6,973 nucleotides of DNA from CAITYL01 sp041651315 (GTDB lineage Bacteria; Verrucomicrobiota; Lentisphaeria; Oligosphaerales; CAITYL01): positions 1-6,973 of the forward strand of contig JBAZJM010000251.1 in assembly GCA_041651315.1 (NCBI GenBank), written 5' to 3'. Position numbers and translations under genes: made by a program. Shown here piece by piece: positions 1 to 4,695 of this stretch. The notes beneath the pieces are model-generated. The model worked only from the letters and a program-made list of their open reading frames with translations, did no database searches and was not told the DNA's origin. The first letter of the stretch is position 1. Each line of letters opens with the position of its first letter.

Positions 1-2
1 TG

Positions 3-86
3 GAACCCGCCCCCCGGGAACGGGACCAGGCATGGGAGCAGAAGATCCCCTGGCTGGCGCGCCTGTTTGAGGCGGCCCGCCAGTAA
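3..86 (+). CDS. C-terminal end of an unidentified protein (partial)
   Basis: Frame 3 is open from the window edge to a TAA at 84-86 and encodes 27 residues ending in KIPWLARLFEAARQ. The charged, tryptophan-containing, helix-like composition looks like real protein, and the other two plus frames read as proline/arginine-rich low-complexity sequence. I cannot assign a family from so short a tail. The gene converges on the minus-strand ExbD gene, with about 100 bp between the two stop codons. Confidence 0.45.
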   Translation, partial: EPAPRERDQAWEQKIPWLARLFEAARQ

Positions 87-100
87 GCCCGGTCGGGGCG

Positions 101-120
101 CGTGAAACGTGACGCGTGAC
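101..120. repeat. Three 7-bp CGTGANN repeats
   Basis: CGTGA occurs at 101, 108 and 115, exactly 7 bp apart, in the gap between two convergent genes. The same gap ends in a perfect 14-bp palindrome (172-185, CCGGGAATTCCCGG) directly before the ExbD stop codon. That palindrome could form a short 5-bp hairpin, but no T-run follows it. I see nothing else in 87-185. Confidence 0.4.
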
Positions 121-185
121 AGGGGGATGCTGCCGCCGCGGCTGTGTCAGTCGCGCGGGGCCTTCATGCCGCCGGGAATTCCCGG

Positions 186-617
186 TCAGGGGGCAACGGC
201 TTTGGCGGGAGGAGCGGCGGTGCCCGTCAGATGAACGGTTTTCACGCCGGCGGCACGGACAGTGTCGAGCACGCCCAGCAGGTCGCCGCATCCCCGCCCG
301 GCATCGGCGCGGAGCTGGACGGCCGTTTCAGGCTTGAGTTCGACCAGGAGCCGCAACCGGCTGGCCAGCATGCCGGGGGTGACGGCGGCGTCCTGGAACA
401 GGATGCGGCCCTGGGCGTCAAGGATGACGTCCACGGTGCCGGCGCTCTCCGGCGGGGTCAGGGCCAGGGGGAGCTCCGCCGGTTTTTTTCGACGTTCCGT
501 CAGCCCGGGAGCGGCCAGCAACAGGACGATGGCCGCCAGCAGCGCCAGCCCCAGCAGCGGCGCTGCGGGGAGGGTGGTGAACGGCCGGAGCCGCGGTTGG
601 AAATAGCGCGGGGTCAT
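186..617 (-). CDS. exbD: ExbD/TolR-family biopolymer transport protein, atypical
   Basis: 143 residues, the usual ExbD/TolR size. A short basic N-terminus (MTPRYFQPRLRPF) leads into one membrane helix at about residues 18-38. A periplasmic domain follows with the family pattern: TVDVILDAQGRILFQ at 61-75, an RLRLL helix, then ADAGRGCGDLLGVLDTVRAAGVKTVHL at 105-130. ExbD normally pairs with ExbB in the inner membrane and couples proton flow to TonB-type or Tol-type work. The start ATG overlaps the ExbB stop (ATGA, 614-617), so the two are translationally coupled. Oddity: there is no Asp or Glu anywhere before residue 41, so the transmembrane aspartate essential in characterised ExbD/TolR is missing. 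It could be tolR rather than exbD; no tonB, tolA or outer-membrane receptor gene is visible. Family assignment is firm, activity uncertain. Confidence 0.88.
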   Translation of the reverse strand: MTPRYFQPRLRPFTTLPAAPLLGLALLAAIVLLLAAPGLTERRKKPAELPLALTPPESAGTVDVILDAQGRILFQDAAVTPGMLASRLRLLVELKPETAVQLRADAGRGCGDLLGVLDTVRAAGVKTVHLTGTAAPPAKAVAP

Positions 618-1348
618 GGTTCCGGGCGGCGCAGGCCGTCGAGCAGTTCGTCCATGAAGGCCTCAACGTCGTTGCCCAGCAGCTGGAGGGAGCGGGCCAG
701 CAGGTTGAAGGCGGCGCCGGCGGGGATGGCCACGGCCAGGCTGGCCAGGGTGGCGAGCAGGGCGCCGGCGATGCCGGGGGCCAGGACGGCGAGGCCGGCG
801 GATTCCTGGCCGGCCAGGGCGCAGAAGGCGGCCAGAACGCCCCAAGCCGCCCCGAACAATCCCAGCAGGGGGCTGCTGGAGACGAAGGTGCCAAGCAGGG
901 TCAGGCGCCGCTCCAGGGCGGCGTTCTGGGTGCCGGCGACCTGTTCCATGGCGGTGCGGATTGCGGCCAGTTCCAGGTCGGTGAGCGGCCGGGGCAGGGT
1001 GCGCTGGCGGACGCACAGTTCAAAGTCGCGGTCGTCGAGCCGCAGCAGGTTCACCAGCGTGTCCATGCCGGCCTTGTAGATGGGGACCAGGGGGCCGCTG
1101 CAATCCCCCAGCCGCGGCGTCAGCTCCAGCGGCCAGCGGCTTTGGCGGCAGCGTTCCAGCATCCGGGCCGTGCCCTGGCGGGCCTCGCGCAGGGTCAACA
1201 CCTTTTCGAGGATGATGCTCCAGGCCCAGATGAAGACCACGAGCAGCAGCAGGATGACCCCCTGGCCGACCCAGTCACTGCCGTCGAAGGCGTAGAGCAG
1301 TGGGTTGACCGGCGGGCTGGAGAGGTCGGAAATGGCGGATGAATCCAT
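614..1348 (-). CDS. exbB: MotA/TolQ/ExbB-family membrane protein, atypical
   Basis: 244 residues from the ATG at 1348, close to the family's usual length. Predicted membrane helices are at about 28-47, 155-178 and 188-215, with a large cytoplasmic loop between the first two, as in ExbB/TolQ. Family motifs are GLFGAAWG (163-170) and APGIAGALLAT (190-200), followed by AIPAG. In characterised ExbB/TolQ these read GLFGTVWG and APGIAEALLAT. The channel Thr of helix 2 is therefore Ala167 and the conserved Glu of helix 3 is Gly195; Thr200 is kept. An upstream in-frame ATG at 1426 was rejected because it would translate through the 1374-1414 palindrome and give a non-membrane basic extension. No clear Shine-Dalgarno precedes 1348. 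It lies downstream of rnpB on the same strand and overlaps exbD by 4 bp. tolQ is an equally possible name. Confidence 0.88.
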   Translation of the reverse strand: MDSSAISDLSSPPVNPLLYAFDGSDWVGQGVILLLLVVFIWAWSIILEKVLTLREARQGTARMLERCRQSRWPLELTPRLGDCSGPLVPIYKAGMDTLVNLLRLDDRDFELCVRQRTLPRPLTDLELAAIRTAMEQVAGTQNAALERRLTLLGTFVSSSPLLGLFGAAWGVLAAFCALAGQESAGLAVLAPGIAGALLATLASLAVAIPAGAAFNLLARSLQLLGNDVEAFMDELLDGLRRPEP

Positions 1349-1373
1349 GGAAAAATTCCGGAATTCAAATTCG

Positions 1374-1414
1374 TTTTTCCAGGGCCGGCGGCATGGCCGC
1401 CGGCCCTGGAAAAA
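1374..1414. repeat. Perfect 19-bp inverted repeat between rnpB and exbB
   Basis: Arms 1374-1392 and 1396-1414 are exact reverse complements around a 3-nt loop (ATG at 1393-1395). The arms are T5, then a GC-rich 14-mer, ending in A5 on the other side. The transcript would form a very stable hairpin just after the rnpB 3' end and before exbB. On both strands the T-run comes before the stem and the A-run after it, the reverse of a classical intrinsic terminator. It may still end or process rnpB transcription. A separate 12-bp palindrome, AATTCCGGAATT, lies at 1354-1365 in front of the exbB start. Confidence 0.8.
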
Positions 1415-1416
1415 AG

Positions 1417-1800
1417 ACGCGGACAAGGTGTAAGCCGGATTCTGTGCCGGCCCCTTGCGGGACCGGTGACGACCATTCCTCTCAGCGGCCGATACCCGAG
1501 GCTTCGCCGGCCCTTGCGGGCCGGACCGATGCGGACCGCATCACACGCCTCCTATTTGGCCTTGCTCCGGAAGGGGTTTGCCCTGCCCCTCCGATTTCTC
1601 TCGGGGCGGTGGGCTCTTACCCCACCCTTTCACCCTTACCCCGGAATTGCTCCCGGGGCGGTTTGTTTTCTGTGGCACTTTCCTTCCCGTGGCGTCTGGT
1701 CCACGGTATCCAGCTTTGACAACTGGACTTCCTGTCCTGTGGAGTCCGGACTTTCCTCCCCCCGCCTTGCGGCGGAGAGCGGCCGTCCCCTTGCCTGCGT
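1417..1800 (-). ncRNA. rnpB: RNase P RNA (catalytic subunit), type A
   Basis: This is the ribozyme that removes the 5' leader of pre-tRNAs. On the minus strand the universal blocks occur in order: GAGGAAAGUCCGG (1758-1746), GGGUGAAAGGGUGGGGUAAG with GAGCCCACCG (about 1638-1606), GCAAACCCC then GGAGCAAGGCCAAAUAGG (1568-1551), and ACAGAAUCCGGCUUA near the 3' end. The ends were set by P1: 5' ACGCAGGCAAGG pairs with 3' CCUUGUCCGCGU with one mismatch. P2 is GACGGC with GUCGUC. P3, P18 and P19 are capped by GCAA tetraloops. The length of about 384 nt fits type A. The L15 position that reads GGU in E. coli reads GGC here (1582-1580). A run of U follows the P1 3' strand. Boundaries are good to a few bases. 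Confidence 0.97.
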
Positions 1801-1808
1801 CTGCCCGT

Positions 1809-1837
1809 AACATACCGTGCCATGAGGGAAATGCCCG
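1809..1837 (-). promoter_or_regulatory. Possible sigma-70-type promoter for rnpB
   Basis: On the minus strand TATGTT (1814-1809; four of six matches to TATAAT) lies 8 nt before the predicted RNA start. CGGGCA (1837-1832; three of six matches to TTGACA) is 17 bp further upstream. The spacing is right but the hexamers are weak, and PVC promoters are poorly defined. The gap 1801-1915 contains nothing else I recognise. Confidence 0.35.
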
Positions 1838-1915
1838 GCCCGGCTGTTCGCGAAGGGCACCTGGCCCCGTTCTGCATGCGCGGTAGGGGACGTGCGCGGT
1901 GAATGGCGTCACGCT

Positions 1916-2395
1916 TCAGCGTGCGGCGGTTTGCCCCGGCACCGGTGATGCTGACCTGCGCCAGAAGATCATGGCCAGGCCAAAGGTTCCTAAAAACACC
2001 GAGACCAATAAAATCAGCTGGCGTCGTTCCTTTTTGGCGGCTTGTGCGGCCAGTTGCGCCGCCTGTCTTCTCTTCAACTCCGCCGCCCGTTTCTCTTTGA
2101 TTATTTTCCGCACCTCGACCCTGCGCTGTTGTTCCTGCACCTCTCTTTCGCGCTGCTTTTTTTCGATATACTCCCTTTCTTTGACGGGGTCGTATCCATA
2201 CTTTTTCCGGTCCGCTTCCTTCATCATGCGGAAGTCCATGTAACCCACCCCATGGTTATAGGTGAAGTGCACCCCCAGGACGGTCTTTTCCGTCACCTTA
2301 AAGTTGGGATATACGCGACCCCCATCATCCACGAGATCATCCCCCATTGCCACCGCGGCAAAAACCAGAAAAAACAGGGTGCTGATGATTTTCAT
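1916..2395 (-). CDS. Secreted, tail-anchored coiled-coil protein of a PVC-type family
   Basis: 159 residues from the ATG at 2395, chosen because AGAGGA lies about 8 nt upstream and a signal peptide starts exactly there (MKIISTLFFLVFAAVAMG). After cleavage comes a small beta-rich module at about 25-58 (DDGGRVYPNFKVTEKTVLG, then GVGYMDF) ending in KKYGYDP (64-70). A highly charged Arg/Lys/Glu/Gln helix at about 72-125 is probably coiled coil. A single membrane helix follows at 127-145 (ILLVSVFLGTFGLAMIF), then a short basic tail. The G-x-Y-x-x-x-V-x-x module followed by (K)YGYDP recurs in uncharacterised exported proteins of Verrucomicrobia and relatives; this is from memory of the family. The topology suggests a periplasmic domain anchored in the inner membrane. 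Function is unknown, and the gene appears monocistronic. Confidence 0.75.
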   Translation of the reverse strand: MKIISTLFFLVFAAVAMGDDLVDDGGRVYPNFKVTEKTVLGVHFTYNHGVGYMDFRMMKEADRKKYGYDPVKEREYIEKKQREREVQEQQRRVEVRKIIKEKRAAELKRRQAAQLAAQAAKKERRQLILLVSVFLGTFGLAMIFWRRSASPVPGQTAAR

Positions 2396-2463
2396 CGGAT
2401 TTTTCCTCTTGAGGGGCAACCGGGCCGGCGTGGCAAAAAGATCGGGCGGGCTTGTCTCCGCGA

Positions 2464-2522
2464 ACTCCGCGGCTCCGCGTGAGTGCGGATTTGGGGACGG
2501 ATTTTGGGACAGGTGAATGGTG
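2464..2522. repeat. Degenerate repeat block upstream of the tail-anchored protein gene
   Basis: This block holds a 20-bp sequence (2464-2483, two CTCCGCG units) found again exactly at 3405-3424. It also holds an imperfect 12-bp tandem pair (CGGATTTGGGGA at 2486-2497, CGGATTTTGGGA at 2498-2509) and CAGGTGAATGGTG (2510-2522), repeated exactly at 3291-3303. No gene is supported between 2396 and 2577. The shared units lie on both sides of the GIY-YIG gene in the same orientation but in a different order. Confidence 0.6.
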
Positions 2523-2562
2523 CGCCAACACTTCGCAATTCACCCCCATTGTCTATGTTTCT

Positions 2563-2624
2563 GCCTAACGGCACTCTTCACGGGCGCGCGGCTCCCGCGC
2601 GTACCGTGCAGGAACTGGTTCTGC
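2563..2624 (-). other. Putative integron attC-like site at the 3' end of the GIY-YIG gene
   Basis: Read on the minus strand, the segment runs from GCAGAAC (2624-2618) to GTTAGGC (2569-2563), a match to the integron core site GTTRRRY. The two ends pair at five of seven positions. Inside are paired CACGG/CCGTG (2608-2604 with 2583-2579) and CGCGCG/CGCGCG (2601-2596 with 2590-2585) around a 5-nt loop. The distance from each core to the CACGG arm is identical (9 nt). The site overlaps the 3' end of the nuclease gene, as cassette recombination sites often do. The R'' box departs from the RYYYAAC consensus, so this is suggestive only. Confidence 0.35.
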
Positions 2625-2910
2625 CTCTCCCGTCTTCCGACTTCGGCCACTGATTGTACCCGATGGCCGGGTCGTTCGATTGCAGTTGTCGGATGAACTC
2701 CACTTCCTTCTGATTCACCTCGGAGTCGGAGGCCGATTCGGATTCCCACAAGATCTCTTTTCGGATAGTAAAGTCACGCCGTTGCTCGCGGGTGAAATCC
2801 TGCGCAATCAAGTCGCTGTTCGCGCTGCCAAAGTAGTTGATGCTGTCGGTCAAATCTTTCCCGACGTATATCTTTCCATTCGGATACGTGATCTTGTAGA
2901 TGATCTTCAT
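2578..2910 (-). CDS. Small GIY-YIG nuclease-family protein
   Basis: 110 residues starting MKIIYKITYPNGKIYVGKD, with the paired beta-strand signature of GIY-YIG domains (YKITYPNGKIYVG at 5-17). A helical part with basic residues follows (FTREQRRDFTIRKEILWES at 39-57), then EVEFIRQLQSNDPAIGYNQWP (70-90), where the Glu and Asn resemble the family's distal catalytic/metal region. GIY-YIG enzymes cut DNA, but many stand-alone small members have no known role. The last 20 residues (GRGRTSSCTVRAGAARP) look like read-through into non-coding DNA and overlap the putative attC hairpin. The start at 2910 has only a weak, close AGAGAAG upstream. Base composition is clearly less GC-rich than the neighbours, suggesting transfer. 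The whole could be a single mobile gene cassette. Confidence 0.8.
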   Translation of the reverse strand: MKIIYKITYPNGKIYVGKDLTDSINYFGSANSDLIAQDFTREQRRDFTIRKEILWESESASDSEVNQKEVEFIRQLQSNDPAIGYNQWPKSEDGRGRTSSCTVRAGAARP

Positions 2911-2934
2911 CTTCTCTGGCAGAACATAATAGGA

Positions 2935-2960
2935 TTATGCGCTGTATTGCCAGCGCATAA
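2935..2960. repeat. Perfect 10-bp inverted repeat before the GIY-YIG gene
   Basis: Arms TTATGCGCTG (2935-2944) and CAGCGCATAA (2951-2960) are exact reverse complements around a 6-nt loop. It lies in the leader of the GIY-YIG gene and shares its outer bases with the GTTATGC core of the adjacent attC-like segment. It could be a leader hairpin or part of the recombination site. Confidence 0.6.
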
Positions 2961-3037
2961 CCCTCGTTGAACAAGCCTTGCGCGGCAAGTGGTGCGGTAT
3001 TTGGAGATTGATCCGCCGTTCCCGTCCTCGTTAGGAC
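2955..3037 (-). other. Putative attC-like site upstream of the GIY-YIG gene
   Basis: On the minus strand the segment runs from GTCCTAAC (3037-3030) to GTTATGC (2961-2955). The right half contains GGCTTGTTCAACGAG just before the core, resembling the L'-spacer-R' half of known attC sites. The 83-nt length is within the attC range, and the orientation matches the site at 2563-2624. Pairing between the halves is poor, and the left core does not fully complement the right one. Confidence is low without structural scoring. Confidence 0.28.
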
Positions 3038-3133
3038 GTAACTTTATCGGGCGGCGGGATGAAAGGCAAGTGTCCGGCGAAAAGAGATGATAAGAGATGC
3101 GGGCGGCGGGGGCTCCGCCGTGCCGATGGCGGT

Positions 3134-3165
3134 CGAATGCAGTCGACCGCTGTCGATTGCATTCG
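3134..3165. repeat. Isolated 14-bp inverted repeat
   Basis: Arms 3134-3147 (CGAATGCAGTCGAC) and 3152-3165 (GTCGATTGCATTCG) pair with one G-U around a CGCT loop. It lies in a non-coding stretch (2911-3458) where I find no convincing gene on either strand. No T-run follows, so it is not an evident terminator. Confidence 0.6.
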
Positions 3166-3250
3166 GCAGGAGACAGGAACACAACTTACCCGCCCCTGCC
3201 GGTCCGAAAACTCGATTGCCCGGCGCGCGTGGACTACGGGCGGGCCGCCG

Positions 3251-3280
3251 CGATACCGATTCCGATACCGACCCCGATGG
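3251..3280. repeat. Hexamer tandem repeat, CGATNC-like
   Basis: Five successive 6-bp units: CGATAC, CGATTC, CGATAC, CGACCC, CGATGG. The regular period and third-base variation resemble a degenerate microsatellite. In frame it would encode Asp-rich dipeptides (DTDSDTDPD), but the surrounding frame has no protein-like character, so it is taken as non-coding. Confidence 0.65.
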
Positions 3281-3312
3281 CGCGAAGGGGCAGGTGAATG
3301 GTGTCATAAATC

Positions 3313-3424
3313 TTCACCACGAAGGCACGAAGGACACGAAGCCCGATCGAAGCGTTTCAGTGGCAAAATGGGCGCAAAAACACCTCTTCGATTTATCTTC
3401 GTGCACTCCGCGGCTCCGCGTGAG
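3313..3424. repeat. CACGAAGG-type degenerate repeats and CTCCGCG repeats
   Basis: CACGAAG occurs at 3318, 3326 and 3335 (8-9 bp period). About 60 bp on, CTTCGTGC (3397-3404) is the inverted form. It leads into the 20-bp CTCCGCG block (3405-3424) that also occurs at 2464-2483. The arrangement is a direct cluster facing an inverted unit, so the transcript could fold back. This block lies immediately downstream of the STAS gene stop codon. Confidence 0.6.
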
Positions 3425-3458
3425 CGTTCCGGAGACCGGCGTCATGAACCCATCCGGC

Positions 3459-3782
3459 TCAGTCGATTTCCGCCAAGTGTTCGAGGCCGGCGATCTTCAG
3501 GACCTTCCGCACGGTCGGCTGGGGGTGCAGGATGGCCAGCCGGCCGCCGGCGGCCTTTGACGCCATCGCGCACAGGCGCAGGAAGGCCGAGGCGACGTAG
3601 TCGACTTTTTCGACGTCGAGAATCACCTTCCGTTCGCCGATGCCGGCCAGCTGGTCGAGAAAGGCTTTTTCGATCTGCGCGCAGGCGACGGTGTCCATGC
3701 GCTTGAAAAAGACGCAGCGCCATTCGCCGGCGGTGGCGGCGACGTCGAAGAACGGCGTTCCCGAGGTGTCGGTGGTTTCCAT
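3459..3782 (-). CDS. STAS-domain protein (anti-sigma-factor antagonist type)
   Basis: 107 residues, the length of a single STAS domain. The order fits SpoIIAA-type proteins: beta strands around EWRCVFFKRMD (20-30), a helix with AQIEKAFLDQL (35-45), KVILDVEKVDYVASAFLRLC (52-71), GGRLAILHP (79-87) and VRKVLKIAGLEHL (91-103). The usual phosphoacceptor motif D-x-x-SS-x-GL appears as DYVASAFLRL. The acceptor Ser (Ser65) is kept, but the following Gly is Phe. Such proteins normally cycle between phosphorylated and free forms to release a sigma factor or other partner from a kinase; no kinase or phosphatase gene is visible here. The start at 3782 is fixed by AAGGAGGG with a 7-nt spacer. That site overlaps the TAA of the upstream decayed aldehyde dehydrogenase, 13 bp away, so the two were probably co-transcribed. 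Confidence 0.88.
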   Translation of the reverse strand: METTDTSGTPFFDVAATAGEWRCVFFKRMDTVACAQIEKAFLDQLAGIGERKVILDVEKVDYVASAFLRLCAMASKAAGGRLAILHPQPTVRKVLKIAGLEHLAEID

Positions 3783-3795
3783 GGGCGTACCCTCC

Positions 3796-4495
3796 TTAGA
3801 AATTGCGGTTGTAAAGCTTTTCCAGCTCCGCCGCGCCGACCGTCTCGTCCAGGGCGACATCATTGAGCCGGCCGAAGCGTTCGCTGACGCGGCGCCGGCA
3901 GATGCACTGGATGTTGAGCAGATGGCGGGCGGTGACGTTGTCGGTGGTGATGTTGCGGCCGCCGCTGCCGCAGCCCAGGGTGAAGGAGACGGGCAGCGTG
4001 TTGAACATGCCGCCATGGTAGTTGATGTCGATGCAGAGGCTGACGGCCTGGTCGAAGGTTTCCGCCTCATAGTAGGCCAGGATGGGGGCCAAGATTTCGG
4101 ACGACAGGGGATAGCGCTCCCCGACCCCGGCGAGTTCGGCCATCAGGCAGGTGGTGCCGACGGGGATGACGGCCAGGATCGGCCCGAGCGGCTGGGCGAT
4201 CTCGGTGATACCCGAGCTGGGATCATTGGAGATCACGCCCACCGTTTTCAGGCGTTTGATGTCCTCGTAAAGGTAAAGGGTGGCGACCAGGTTCTTTGCC
4301 ACCCTTGTCCTCCCGGCGGCCGAGCGCGGTCTCCTCGGCGGCCATTTTGGCCAGCCGCACCCGGTTGGCGAGCCCGGCCTCCAGGACCGCCCGGACGATG
4401 CGGTCGACCTGTTCCTGGTTGAACTGGGTGAAGACCGCCGCCGCCTCACAGGCATTGTTCAGGGTCTCCTCGACAAGGTTCGCGATTTCCGCCAT
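3796..4495 (-). pseudogene. CoA-acylating aldehyde dehydrogenase (AdhE N-domain/EutE-like), decayed
   Basis: The intact enzymes oxidise aldehydes to acyl-CoA and are about 450-500 residues long; about 232 remain here. The start at 4495 has a good GGGAGG site. Residues 1-64 (MAEIANLVEETL ... AEETALGRREDK) match the N-terminus of the family. One extra G in a GGG run at 4302-4304 then shifts the frame. The next frame resumes exactly with VAKNLVATLYLYEDIK and runs through NDPSSGITEIAQPLGPILAVIPVGT. There it jumps directly to MAELAGVGERYPLS and LAPILAYYEAETF, skipping roughly 200 residues including the catalytic Cys region. A second, smaller jump after INYHGG leads to FTLGCGSGGRNITTDNVTARHLLNIQ, normally preceded by a segment of a few dozen residues. 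The C-terminus ends normally at TAA 3796. Enzyme activity is not credible. Deletion sizes are estimated from memory of the family. Confidence 0.82.
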
Positions 4496-4695
4496 TCTGC
4501 ACCTCCCGGAGTGATGCGTTCCGTGTGGGGGCAACCCGCTGCCGGCGGGTGGCGTTCCGGCCGGGCGCGCCTTTCCAGCGCCCCCGCGACAGTCTCACCA
4601 TATCGTCCGGCGGTACGAATTGCACCATTCAGGGAACCGTTCAACTCACGAAAGGCAGGGCATTCTTCGTCCTCGTCTGCCACGGCACGCCTCTC

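Noticed and set aside
144..1079. Long plus-strand reading frame (311 codons) over the exbD/exbB region
   Set aside because: Composition is Gly/Arg/Ser-rich low complexity caused by GC-rich antisense codons. The minus-strand frames give recognisable ExbB and ExbD.
1374..1414. Classical intrinsic terminator
   Set aside because: The stem is excellent, but the T-run is 5' of the stem and A follows it on both strands. It was kept as a repeat/hairpin of uncertain role.
614..1426. ExbB starting at the upstream ATG (1426)
   Set aside because: The extension would translate the 1374-1414 palindrome and add a basic non-membrane segment. The ATG at 1348 gives a normal N-terminus.
1541..1912. Open frames on both strands across rnpB
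   Set aside because: The sequence is fully explained as RNase P RNA with its conserved blocks and P1/P2 pairing.
2907..3182. 91-codon minus-strand frame overlapping the GIY-YIG start by ATGA
   Set aside because: The product has no protein-like pattern, it crosses inverted repeats, and there is no ribosome-binding site. The ATGA overlap is probably accidental.
4223..4534. A genuine 103-residue protein from the aldehyde dehydrogenase N-terminus
   Set aside because: After residue 64 it reads out-of-frame sequence. The correct frame resumes one base later with family residues, so it is a frameshifted fragment. Programmed frameshifting was considered, but there is no recognisable slippery heptamer and the internal deletions make it moot.
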